Positions 25,202-33,114 of a stretch of 64,000 nucleotides of DNA are shown here, piece by piece. Source of the DNA: Actinoplanes solisilvae. Its GTDB lineage: Bacteria; Actinomycetota; Actinomycetes; Mycobacteriales; Micromonosporaceae. Below the pieces are notes generated by a model. The model searched no databases. It was not told where the DNA came from and saw only the letters and a list, made by a program, of their open reading frames with translations. The DNA is taken from NCBI RefSeq assembly GCF_003999975.1, contig NZ_RJAC01000029.1:30138-94137 (forward strand), in the 5' to 3' direction. Each line of letters starts with the position of its first letter. Positions within the stretch are counted from its first letter, which is position 1. The position numbers were made by a program, and so were the translations under genes.

Positions 25202-25353
25202 CAGATGAATGCGCCGCGGATACTCGTGCAGCGCATGCCGGGTCGAGGGCGATCAGGCGACGGCTCGTGGCGGTCTCGGGCGGCCCGATAGTGATGAGGC
25301 GGCCGTTGGCGACGCAACTGCTCCATCCTGGTGACACCGGTGTCCAGATCCGC
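25202..25353. repeat. ~150-bp dispersed repeat, copy 1
   Basis: This segment (start cagatgaatgcgccgc, end cggtgtccagatccgc) recurs at 31428-31579 on the same strand, about 90% identical by eye with one single-base indel. Both copies are followed on the plus side by a copy of the 26-52 bp promoter-like repeat (25427 and 31799). Read on the minus strand one frame is open in both (ANGRLITIGPP, SRRLI-LDPAC), so it may be a conserved fragment of a mobile-element gene. Confidence 0.75.
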
Positions 25354-25426
25354 TTGACCCAGTACAGGTGCCCGGTACGGCTCCCGGCCGGCAGTCATGA
25401 CCGTCGTCGTTCGGCAACGCCGACCG

Positions 25427-25478
25427 AATGTTCATATGGTGCCCGCCGCCCCAGTCAAGCGGCTCTTTTGTCACATTC
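25427..25478. repeat. Dispersed 52-bp repeat carrying a promoter-like sequence, copy 2
   Basis: On the minus strand TTGACT is followed, after 16 bp, by TATGAA. It differs from copy 1 at only a few positions over 52 bp. No intact minus-strand gene begins immediately downstream of it. Confidence 0.75.
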
Positions 25479-25855
25479 ACCGCTAGCCCAAGCACCGAGT
25501 GGACGAAGGCGACTTCGCGGCCCTTCGAGACGTTGGCCGTCTGGGCAGGGGGGCGGTCGGAGCTGGCCCAAGCAGGCGCCGGACCGGTCTCGGTCTTCTG
25601 CGGCTTCCGGTCGACCTCTTGCCCGACGATCCCGGCCGTGCTCTGCACCGAGTCTCCGATTCTCTCGATGATCATGCTGGTCGCCGAGCTACTGCTAATC
25701 GAGCTGACCTTCTTGCACTCCACCGACGACAGACGCGCACGGTCGCTGCCGCGCCATGTCGGCGGCCAGATGAGGACTCGTCGAACGGCCGAGAACGCGG
25801 AAAGTGTGGCGGATCAGACGACCCGTTGCGAGATCGGCCGTTCTATCTTGACCGG
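25479..25855. other. Stretch without a recognisable gene
   Basis: About 380 bp between the repeat and the next small gene. Long frames exist on both strands, but they are mutual mirror images of GC-rich sequence and none has a convincing start or domain. Confidence 0.4.
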
Positions 25856-26188
25856 ATGCCTGAGATGTTCGAGGTCGACCGCGTCGACCGCATCGCGGAT
25901 ATTCTGTTCGGCGTCGCCACAGCAAAGGGATTGATCGGCTACGATCCTCTCGCCAAGCGGGTGGATACCCGGCCGGATTTCCTGAGTCAGCCGCTCGACA
26001 AGGTCTGCCGTCGAGCATTCGACAGGGGCGAACCACTATGGAGTGCCCTCGTCGTCTCCAGCAGCTCTGGCCGACCGAGTTCCGGCTCCTACGGTCTGGC
26101 GCGAAAGATGCGGCCCGAGTACGACGCACTGAGCGACGACGAGCTGTGGGCGCAGGAGCGCGAGCGCTGCTACGTGGCAGGCTCTTAA
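25856..26188 (+). CDS. Small hypothetical protein, 110 residues
   Basis: The credible part of a longer open frame begins at the ATG at 25856 (MPEMFEVDRVDRIADILFGV). The protein is helical and charged; the central EPLWSALVVSSSSGRPSSG resembles a strand-turn motif of small nuclease- or effector-like proteins, and the end DALSDDELWAQERERCY is a typical amphipathic helix. Family unknown. It lies alone between repeat-rich sequence and non-coding DNA, so a fragment of a larger gene cannot be excluded. Confidence 0.55.
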   Translation: MPEMFEVDRVDRIADILFGVATAKGLIGYDPLAKRVDTRPDFLSQPLDKVCRRAFDRGEPLWSALVVSSSSGRPSSGSYGLARKMRPEYDALSDDELWAQERERCYVAGS

Positions 26189-26538
26189 CGGCTTCGGGGT
26201 CCAGGGGAGGCATCTATCGCCGGGGGTTGCCGCACTGAGCGTGGTGGCAGGTCGCATGCGACGGAGTTTGCCGATTCGATCCTGGAAGCCGGGGTGAGCG
26301 TGGGCAGCGACGGCCGTGCCGGCCGGCGGCAGGGATGGTCGCGGTGCTGGGGACTGGCGTACTTGCCGATGCCTGAAGTTGTTTCGCCCAGAAGTGCCAC
26401 GTTCGAGGTCCGGGACGACGCCGGTGCTGGTGCTTGCCGTCGATCCGCCTGCTGACGTTACGGCGGAGGGGCGGTCGGTGTTCAACCGCCTGCCGGTGGT
26501 GCCGGTCGGCCATGAGTCACGGCCGGCCGGCCCCGAAA
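26189..26538. other. Non-coding or decayed stretch
   Basis: About 350 bp. A minus-strand frame contains histidine- and arginine-rich sequence (HPGFQDRIGKLRRMRP) that could be a transposase remnant, but no motif is conclusive. Confidence 0.35.
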
Positions 26539-26919
26539 TCAGTGCAGAATGATCTTCTCGTTGTCCACTGTGAGGATTAGGACCTTGCGGTCCGATCGCC
26601 AGCGGCGCTTCTCGTTCTCCTCGTGGCCCTCGCCGTGCAGGTAGGCGTTCGCCACCTTGAGGATCTGCGTCACGGCTTCGAGCTGGTCGGCCCGGTCGTA
26701 CGCCGTGAGTTGCCAGCTCCAGCGGCCCTCGTCGAAGTCGACCAGGTAGGCGCCGGTGCCGTGGGTGGAGAAGCCGACCTCGCCGGGCAGGCCGCCGGGC
26801 GGGGTGATGCGGGCGTACAAGGTCTCGTCGCGTTCGTCGAAGGCGATCGACAAGCCCAGGGCGGCGGCCGCCCGGGTTGCGCTGTCGGCCGTCCCGGCGT
26901 AGGTCAGTTCGTCGGACAT
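26539..26919 (-). CDS. Hypothetical protein, 126 residues
   Basis: Starts at the ATG at 26919, just after GGCGGGA. An N-terminal helix (TRAAAALGLSIAFDERDETL) leads to a beta-rich middle (FSTHGTGAYLVDFDEGRWSW) and a helical, charged C-terminal third ending in VLILTVDNEKIILH. No signal sequence or membrane helix. The compact alpha/beta layout would suit a cytosolic immunity- or chaperone-like role, but the family is unknown to me. An 8-bp unit (gccgtggc) repeats three times at 26987-27010, just upstream. Confidence 0.65.
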   Translation of the reverse strand: MSDELTYAGTADSATRAAAALGLSIAFDERDETLYARITPPGGLPGEVGFSTHGTGAYLVDFDEGRWSWQLTAYDRADQLEAVTQILKVANAYLHGEGHEENEKRRWRSDRKVLILTVDNEKIILH

Positions 26920-27174
26920 GTCCCGCCTCCCGCCAGTATCGTCGCCACCAGGCCCTGGCGGTTCCCCGTTGCCAGTTGTCGATGCCGCCGTGGCGCCGTG
27001 GCGCCGTGGCGCCGGTCGATGCGAAAGTGCCAGCGGAAGACCCGCTGCTGCCACGGGCTCATCTTCCTACGGTGGTTGCGGGCAGGACCGATCGAGATGC
27101 GCCAGTGATGCACGGCAGAAGGCCTCGCCTCGTTCGCGAGGATTTGCGCCAAAACTGAATCTGGGTCAGCTCAG

Positions 27175-27546
27175 TCAGTTGCAGTCGTTCATCGGTTGGT
27201 CGATGTGGGCGATCACCTCGGTCAGCTGAATGCGGGCCTTCGCCAGTTCGGCGATCTGCGCGTCGATGCGTTCGCGCTCGGCGGCCAGCCGCGTTTTTGC
27301 GACGAGCGGGGTGATACCTGCACGGGGACAGGGCAGCAACTCGGCGATGGTCCGGCTGGACAGGTTCGCGGCGAACAGCTGCTGGATGAGCTTGACCCGC
27401 TCGACGGCCATCTCGGAATAGCGGCGCTGACCTGTTGAGCTGCGCTCGGCGGGTAGCAGCCGTTGTTGCTCGTAGTACCGCAGGGAGCGTGTGCTTACGC
27501 CTACGCGGGCAGCCAGTTCTCCGATACGCAAAGTGACCACCGCCAC
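27175..27546 (-). CDS. MerR-family transcriptional regulator
   Basis: 123 residues. The N-terminal winged helix begins IGELAARVGVSTRSLRYYEQ and continues with RLLPAERSSTGQRRYSE (residues 7-45), followed by a dimerisation coiled coil to the end (RERIDAQIAELAKARIQLTE). There is no C-terminal effector domain and only one cysteine cluster position (PCP), so a metal sensor is unlikely; the short type often senses redox or small organic compounds. It diverges from an SDR gene 44 bp away, and a near-perfect dyad (27559-27574) lies between them, the expected MerR operator position. Confidence 0.93.
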   Translation of the reverse strand: MAVVTLRIGELAARVGVSTRSLRYYEQQRLLPAERSSTGQRRYSEMAVERVKLIQQLFAANLSSRTIAELLPCPRAGITPLVAKTRLAAERERIDAQIAELAKARIQLTEVIAHIDQPMNDCN

Positions 27547-27558
27547 ATTTCTTTGCTA

Positions 27559-27574
27559 TTGTCACTGGTGTCAA
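27559..27574. promoter_or_regulatory. Dyad between merR-type gene and SDR, candidate MerR operator/promoter
   Basis: TTGTCACTGGTGTCAA is an inverted repeat with one mismatch. Its minus-strand form starts with TTGACA, a good -35 element for the regulator gene, so the regulator may bind across its own promoter. Confidence 0.5.
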
Positions 27575-27590
27575 CTTCTAGCGTACCGGC

Positions 27591-28298
27591 ATGCACATTT
27601 CTGGAGCGATTGCCCTGGTTACCGGCGCAAACCGCGGACTAGGCCGCCAGTTCGCCATCCAACTGCTCGAGCGTGGCGCCGCGAAGGTGTACGCCACGGC
27701 CCGCCGACCCGAACTCGTCAACATTCCCGGAGTAGAGGTTCTACCCCTGGACATCACCGACGCGGCCTCGGTGGCCGCAGCCTCGGTGGCTGCCGGCGAC
27801 GTCAACATACTCGTGAACAATGCCGGGGTGGCCTTCGGCACCGACCTCGTCGCGGGTGACCTCGACGTGCTCCACCGAGAGATGGACGCCAACTTCTGGG
27901 GAACCCTCTCCGTGATCCGGGCGTTCGCGCCGCAGCTGGCCGGCGGCGCGATTCTCAACGTGCTCTCGGTGCTGTCCTGGATCGGATTTCAGGGTTCCGG
28001 CGGGTACGCGGCTTCGAAATCGGCCGAGTGGAGCCTCACCAATAGCGTGCGTCTCGAACTGGCCGGGCAGGGGACGCAGGTCACCGGCCTGCACCTGGGG
28101 GCTGCCGACACTGACATGACGGCCGGCTACGACGTTCCGAAGGCTGATCCCGCGGTGATCGTGAAGGCGGGACTGGACGGCCTCGAAGCCGGCGACTGGG
28201 AGGTGCTAGCCGACGAGTGGTCCCGTGTCGCAAAGGCCGGTCTCACCGCGGACCCCCGTGCGTATTACAACGACCCGTACAGCCTGCTGCAACAGTGA
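27591..28298 (+). CDS. Short-chain dehydrogenase/reductase
   Basis: 235 residues with TGANRGLG (residues 11-18) for NADP(H), NNAG at about 75-78, catalytic serine in VLSVLSW and YAASK near 142-146. It lacks C-terminal extensions, so it is a classical SDR of the YciK/retinal-reductase size. The substrate is unknown. It is divergent from the MerR-type regulator, which presumably controls it, and is followed by a strong hairpin at 28304-28342, so it is monocistronic. Confidence 0.94.
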   Translation: MHISGAIALVTGANRGLGRQFAIQLLERGAAKVYATARRPELVNIPGVEVLPLDITDAASVAAASVAAGDVNILVNNAGVAFGTDLVAGDLDVLHREMDANFWGTLSVIRAFAPQLAGGAILNVLSVLSWIGFQGSGGYAASKSAEWSLTNSVRLELAGQGTQVTGLHLGAADTDMTAGYDVPKADPAVIVKAGLDGLEAGDWEVLADEWSRVAKAGLTADPRAYYNDPYSLLQQ

Positions 28299-28303
28299 GG
28301 CAA

Positions 28304-28342
28304 GTGCGGCGGACGCGGGTGACTCACCCCCGTCCGCCGCAC
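28304..28342. terminator. Hairpin terminator after the SDR gene
   Basis: GTGCGGCGGACG (28304-28315) pairs perfectly with CGTCCGCCGCAC (28331-28342); the loop itself can pair further (GGGTG with CACCC). It begins six bases after the stop codon. Confidence 0.8.
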
Positions 28343-28576
28343 TCCTGGAAAGGCGCGGTTATGTTATGCCCGGCTGAGCATGTGGACAGGTAGCTCGTAG
28401 TGCCCCTTTTTTAGGATGTCCGTGCCACAGGCGATCGGACAGGGGATCGGCATCTCCGGCGTGGACCATCGTGACGCCGGTGCCGCTCTCCGTGGAACCG
28501 AGGTACTCCACGAAGAGCCCAGCGGAGAGTTGAGATATGTCCAGGCGTCGTAGGACGCGCCTGGGAGACTGTCGCA

Positions 28577-29106
28577 GTGTTTCTACGGCGTTACCTGAGC
28601 AGCTTTCAGCCGCCGGCCGATGAAGCCGTGCTGAGCGAACTCGGACCGCAGCCGGATGACGACTTGTTCTGGCCGGCTTTCCTGCTCTCGTTCGGTGGTT
28701 CCCTCACGGCCGCCACGGCCTTCGACGTCGATCCCGCTGATGTCGAAGAGTACGCAGAAGAAATGCACCATCCCGGCTGCTGGCCATTCTTGATGGTGCA
28801 GCTCGCCCGTGGGCACCGCTTGCACCTTCTCTTTCGCAACCTCGAGGGTGACTCGGGGTGGGGTTACCTCCTTGAACCAGCGGGTTCCGACTCGGTCATC
28901 ATGTTCGCCGCGCTGGAGGGGGCTTCCAAGGACCGGGCCTCTCGTGGCGAGAGCTTCTCGTGGTCGCTGCTCAGACGGACTCCGAACGCACACAGGCAGA
29001 ACGCCTCCTGCTGTTGTTGCCCGCTGTCGGCGATGCCGACCTGCCGCTCGACGCCGAGGAATCGGTCGCCACGGCCTTCACCGAGGTCGGTGGCCGGCGG
29101 GAGTAA
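28577..29106 (+). pseudogene. Hypothetical immunity-like protein, frameshifted at a G-run
   Basis: From the GTG at 28577 the frame reads normally (YLSSFQPPADEAVLSELGP, MVQLARGHRLHLLFRNLEGD) up to MFAALEG at about 28918. There a run of five Gs precedes a switch: the annotated frame becomes Cys/Arg-rich, whereas the next frame continues GFQGPGLSWRELLVVAAQTD and ERLLLLLPAVGDADLPLDAE to a stop at 29106. One G too few in the run explains it. The reconstructed protein is about 176 residues; its SW-x-ELL and LLLLLPA-GDAD motifs are shared by actinobacterial proteins of unknown, possibly immunity, function. A sequencing error cannot be excluded. Confidence 0.7.
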
Positions 29107-29237
29107 CGGCATGAGGTTGCTGGCGAGCTACTGACCGCGAGCCGTCGTTTCTGGGGTTCCCCAACCTGGGTCGAGTACCAAGGCCCGCTCGGGTTGCGTG
29201 GGAACCCACGCGACGGCGGTCGCGGCGAGGCGTCTTC

Positions 29238-30113
29238 CTAGGAGGAGTGCTTGTCGGCCAGCGCTGAGCGGGTCGCGTGCAACGACGCCAGGAGCTGCAG
29301 CCGGTCTGCGTCGGCGCTGCCCGGCTCGGCGGTGAAGACCAGTATGACCGGGCCGGGGTTTCCCGGCAGTGGGTAGGTGTCCCAGTCCAGAACGATGTCG
29401 CCGACCTCGGGAACCCGGAAGGTCTTGGTGCCGCTCACCGACTCGCGTACGTCGTGCCGAGCCCACAGCCGCCGGAACTCCGCGCTGCGGATGCTCAGCT
29501 CACCGACGATCGCGGTGGCGCGGGGGTGAGTGGGGTCGGTGGCGACGGCGGCGCGCATCATGCCGATGTAGTCCAAGGCCTGCCGCTCCCAGTCCGGGCA
29601 GCTCCGCTCGCCGGTCAGCGTGTCGTCGAACATCAGCAGGAGCATGTTGAGCCGGTCGGGCGGGTAGGCGTCCGGGTCGCCGAGCAGCGCCTCCGCCATC
29701 GGGTTCCAGGCGAGCACGTCGAGGTGGCGGCCGAGCACGACCGCCGGAGTGTCCATCACCCGCAGCAGCCGCCGTGTGCTGTCCGGCACCCGTTCCGGAC
29801 CGTGGTCCACCCGGGCGGGCATCGGCCGGCGGGCGGCGTGGGCCAGGGTGAACAGGTGCCGGCGCTCCTCGTCGTCGAGGCCGAGCGCGGCGGCCAGCGC
29901 GTCCAGGATGTCGTCGGACGGGCGTACCTCCCGGCCCTGCTCCATCCGCTGGTAGTAGTCGGTGCTCAGCCCGGCAAGCAGGGCCAACTCCTCGCGTCGT
30001 AGCCCGGTGACCTTGCGCCGGCCGCCCGGCTCCAGGCCGACATCGTGTGGATGCAGCCGACTGCGCCGGGCGCGCAGGAAATCTCCGAGCTCACGAGCGT
30101 ACGGATGGGTCAT
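29238..30113 (-). CDS. XRE-family regulator with MmyB-like ligand-binding domain (copy 2)
   Basis: 291 residues: XRE helix-turn-helix (about 30-85; KVTGLRREELALLAGLSTDY then YQRMEQGRE) and an MmyB PAS-like domain (about 105-270; LGRHLDVLAWNPMAEALLG). It is a paralogue of the regulator at 11049-11888 and, like it, diverges from an SDR gene (30245). A perfect palindrome at 30144-30168 lies between the two starts. Probably represses or activates the SDR in response to a small ligand. Confidence 0.94.
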   Translation of the reverse strand: MTHPYARELGDFLRARRSRLHPHDVGLEPGGRRKVTGLRREELALLAGLSTDYYQRMEQGREVRPSDDILDALAAALGLDDEERRHLFTLAHAARRPMPARVDHGPERVPDSTRRLLRVMDTPAVVLGRHLDVLAWNPMAEALLGDPDAYPPDRLNMLLLMFDDTLTGERSCPDWERQALDYIGMMRAAVATDPTHPRATAIVGELSIRSAEFRRLWARHDVRESVSGTKTFRVPEVGDIVLDWDTYPLPGNPGPVILVFTAEPGSADADRLQLLASLHATRSALADKHSS

Positions 30114-30143
30114 GACCCAAGTGTGCCGCCTCGCCGGGCGCCC

Positions 30144-30168
30144 TACCTAGGTCCCGCAGACCTAGGTA
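30144..30168. promoter_or_regulatory. Perfect palindromic operator between MmyB-type regulator and SDR
   Basis: TACCTAGGTC (30144-30153) and GACCTAGGTA (30159-30168) are exact 10-bp inverted repeats around a 5-bp spacer; each arm also contains the self-complementary CCTAGG. It sits 31 bp before the regulator start and 77 bp before the SDR start, ideal for control of both. Confidence 0.8.
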
Positions 30169-30244
30169 ACAAAGGACGACCGAGCCGGCTCGCGTTGCGC
30201 CTAGCGTCGTCGGCCTACCGCACCGACACTCCCAGGAGCAGCAG

Positions 30245-31150
30245 ATGACCGGATGGATCGCCGACCGCATCCCCGGCCAGCACGGCCGGATCGCCGTCGT
30301 GACCGGCGCGAACTCGGGCCTCGGCCTGGTCACCGCCACCGAACTGGCACGTCACGGCGCCCACGTCGTACTCGCCGTCCGCAACACCGCCGCCGGCGAG
30401 CAGGCCGCCCGCCGCATCGGCGGCGACGTCGAGGTGCGTGAGCTGGACCTGGTCTCCCTCGCCTCCGTGCGGGCCTTCGCGGCGAAGCTGGCCGCCGACC
30501 ACCCGGTGATCGACGTGCTGGTCAACAACGCTGGCGTGGTGCTGCTCGGGCCCCGCCGCACCTCCGCCGACGGCTTCGAGCTGCAACTCGGCACCAACAT
30601 GCTGGGCCACTTCGCGCTGACCGGCCTACTGCTCGCCAACCTGGCCGCGGCGCGCGAAGGGCGCGTGGTCAGTCTCAGCTCGATCACCCACAAGAACGCG
30701 CACCTCGATTTCGACGATCTGATGTTCGAGCGTGACTACCGGGCCGCTCCCGCCTACGGCCGGTCCAAGCTTGCCACCACGATCTTCGGTATCGAACTGG
30801 ACCGTCGCTTGCGCGCCGCCGGATCGCCGATCGTCAGCGCGCTGGCCCACCCTGGCCTTACCCGCACCAACCTAACTCCACGTGCCTGGGAACACCGGGG
30901 CCGGTTCGGGCAGCTGATCGCCTGGGCCGGCCTGCTGGCCACCCAGCCGGTGGAGCAGGGCGCGCTGCCGCAGCTGCGCGCCGCGACCGAGCCCGGTGTG
31001 CGGGGCGGCCAGTTCTTCGGGCCGTCCGGGTTCTGGGAGACGCGAGGCCGGGTCGCCGAGGCCCGGCTCAGCCAGGAGGCCGCCGATCCAGTCGTCGGCA
31101 AGCGGCTCTGGGCAGCGGCCGAGAAACTGACCGGCGTCAGCTACCTCTGA
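30245..31150 (+). CDS. Short-chain dehydrogenase/reductase (retinol-dehydrogenase-like)
   Basis: 301 residues from the ATG at 30245, preceded by CAGGAGCAGC. TGANSGLG (about 20-27) is the cofactor loop, LVNNAG follows near 94, and YGRSK near 175 holds the catalytic Tyr and Lys. It resembles WW-domain-oxidoreductase/retinol-dehydrogenase SDRs and its local paralogue at 12057-12983, including the shared SADGFELQLGTN-type segment. Expression is probably set by the divergent MmyB-type regulator through the palindrome upstream. Confidence 0.94.
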   Translation: MTGWIADRIPGQHGRIAVVTGANSGLGLVTATELARHGAHVVLAVRNTAAGEQAARRIGGDVEVRELDLVSLASVRAFAAKLAADHPVIDVLVNNAGVVLLGPRRTSADGFELQLGTNMLGHFALTGLLLANLAAAREGRVVSLSSITHKNAHLDFDDLMFERDYRAAPAYGRSKLATTIFGIELDRRLRAAGSPIVSALAHPGLTRTNLTPRAWEHRGRFGQLIAWAGLLATQPVEQGALPQLRAATEPGVRGGQFFGPSGFWETRGRVAEARLSQEAADPVVGKRLWAAAEKLTGVSYL

Positions 31151-31164
31151 ACCCGCAGTCACCG

Positions 31165-31330
31165 ACCGATCGGCGGCGACCCTCAAACGTCTCGACCAGC
31201 CGCCGGATGCACTCTTGCCCTGCTGCCCCGGTCAGCCCGTCGACCTGCGCGGTAGCCTCGTCGAGCAACACCACACCCGGGCGGCGCGAAGCGCGGCTGG
31301 GTCAGCGCGATCCACCGCCGTTGCTCGCCG
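31165..31330 (-). pseudogene. ABC-transporter ATPase remnant
   Basis: On the minus strand, RRPGVVLLDEATAQVDGLTG is a Walker B and D-loop of an ABC exporter ATPase, continuing QECIRRLVETF; just upstream the signature/Q-loop side appears in a different frame (FGEQRRWIAL). Walker A and the membrane domain are absent. Only a ~55-codon scrap is left, downstream of the SDR gene. Confidence 0.65.
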
Positions 31331-31427
31331 AAGAGATCGGTGAAGACCAGCGGCCTGAGTCAGCATCTGGCCAGTATCCGTGAAGACCCCACCGGGCGTC
31401 CTGCGCGATCGGGCATCCGCACATCGA

Positions 31428-31579
31428 CAGATGAATGCGCCGCTGATGCTCGTAAAGCGCATGCCGGGTCGAGGGTGATCAGGCGACGGCTCTTCGCAGT
31501 CACGGGCGGCCCGATAGTGATGAGCCGGCCGTTGGCGACGCAGCTGCTCCACCTGCTGACACCGGTGTCGAGATCCGCA
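31428..31579. repeat. ~150-bp dispersed repeat, copy 2
   Basis: Same orientation as copy 1 (25202-25353), about 90% identical by eye. It lies between the ABC-ATPase remnant and the truncated DUF222/HNH gene. Confidence 0.75.
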
Positions 31580-31798
31580 CGACCCAGCCCGGGGGTGCCC
31601 GGGTCCCGAAAGGCGCCTGGTGAACAGGCTCACCCAGCCCCCGACGCGCTCCGTCTGCGGAATGATCGAGTGCACAACTCGGCAGTTCGGGCGACGCTCG
31701 GTACGGGTGGCTGGCCACGGCGCGTGAAACTCCTGGCCCGGCGCGGTTCACGCGGAGGAATGCCAGGTTGTCCAGTTCTGTCACGCGGACGTCGGTCC

Positions 31799-31824
31799 AA
31801 TGTTCATATGGTGCCCGCCGCTCC
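31799..31824. repeat. Truncated copy 3 of the promoter-like repeat, at the break of a DUF222/HNH gene
   Basis: AATGTTCATATGGTGCCCGC followed by CGCTCC matches the first 26 bp of the repeats at 20827 and 25427. Beyond this point (plus-strand direction) the sequence is HNH-coding on the minus strand, so the repeat joins the gene exactly within the HNH motif. Confidence 0.7.
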
Positions 31825-33114
31825 ATCGTGGAGGACGATCGCAGCCGGGGTGAGCGCATCCGCGGTCGCGAAGGTGCAGCGCGCGGCGTAATGCACCGCT
31901 GACCAGGCGTCGGCTGCGCCCGAGGTCGAGAATCTGCCCCGCGCCCCGAGAACCGCGGGCAGAAGGCGCGCCTCGCAGGCCAGCCGCCGCACCACACTGC
32001 CCGGCAACCGTTGGCCTGTGTCCGTAGTACCAACCCCGAGGGCATGCCGTCCCGGCGAACTCGTATCGCTAGTGGCGGGAACCGTGTCAAGCCCCGGACC
32101 CGCGTCGTCGGAGTCAGCGCGCGAGTCTGCGTCAGGCTGCACGTCCGCGTCGGTGCCTGTGCCTTCGTTGGCACGAGGATGATGGGCATCGGCCGGACCG
32201 ACGTTCAGGGCGTTGGCAAGCACGTCGTAGGGCACGGTCACTGTGATCTGGGGTGGTTCGCCGCCTTCTTCGGGCAGCGCCGCGGTGCGGAGAGCCGAAT
32301 TGCAGATTTCGACCAGGGCGTCCGCGCGGCGCTGCGCCATCGGGCGGTCGTCGCCAGGGATGGGACGGCAGAGCGGGTGCAGAACGGCCTGAACGATGGC
32401 GGCGGCTTCGGCGTCGAGCAGACCCGATACTCGCACCAAACCGTCGACGGGCAGGGCGAGGGTGAAACCGCGGCGTTTGTGGGCGCGTTCCTGCTGACGT
32501 TCCAGGAAGACTTCGTCGGCGCGGTCGGACAGGTCCGGGGCGGCGTAGGCCAGGATCCGGTCACCGACCTTGCGCAGCTGGTAGGCCGGGAGCTGGCCGG
32601 CCATCTTGATCATCGTGGCCCGGGCCCGTTCCCCTATCTCGCGTATCTCGGCGAGGCTGATCGGATCGTGGCGGCCGGACTGGTCGTCGCCAGTGGAGGT
32701 GCCGTCCGCGCTCAGGTCGAGTTCGGCGAGGGTGTCGGGGATGCCGTCGATCGTCGCCGCGATCACCGTTGCCTGGCTCAGATCGACCTCGCCGACGATT
32801 ACTGCCTGTTCGATCGCGGGCTCGCGGGCCAGTGCGTCGGCGGCGCCGGCGAGCTCCCGCGCCGGCTGTGGATCAACGCACAGCAGCGCACGCAGCCAGG
32901 AGGGAACGGTGCGAAAACCCTGACGCCTGGGCAGGCCATGACTGGCGGCCTCGCGCACCATGCGCGCCTGCGACACCTTGACGGCCTGCTCCAACCGGTA
33001 GGCCGTGCGCAGCACGAAGACCAGATCGTCGTCGGGCAGCGGCCGCAGCTCGGCCGAGGCAAGCGCTTCCGCGTCCTTTCTCAACTGCTGCAGGTCTGCC
33101 TTCACGAGGATCAC
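31806..33114 (-). pseudogene. DUF222 / HNH endonuclease (13E12-like), frameshifted and 3'-truncated
   Basis: About 390 codons of a DUF222 protein from the GTG at 33114 (VDLSQATVIAATIDGIPDTL, RRGFTLALPVDGLVRVSGLL, then an acidic linker) and RRLACEARLLPAVLGARG. At 31937-31940 a run of four Cs (Gs in the coding strand) marks a one-base loss: the next frame restores QILDLGRSRRLVSGALRRAL and GCAHPGCDRPPRW, the first half of the HNH motif. It then ends abruptly at GGHH, joined to the repeat at 31799; the second HNH half is gone. The start overlaps the XRE-cupin stop by four bases (GTGA), so it was the last gene of that operon. Confidence 0.85.

Noticed and set aside
25253..25723. Minus-strand frame with NVTKEPLDWGGGHHMNI as a protein
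   Set aside because: The phrase recurs only because the promoter-like DNA repeat is translated; no start or family supports a gene.
26987..27010. Three tandem gccgtggc units as a CRISPR or minisatellite
   Set aside because: Only 24 bp, no spacers; a simple slippage repeat upstream of a small gene.
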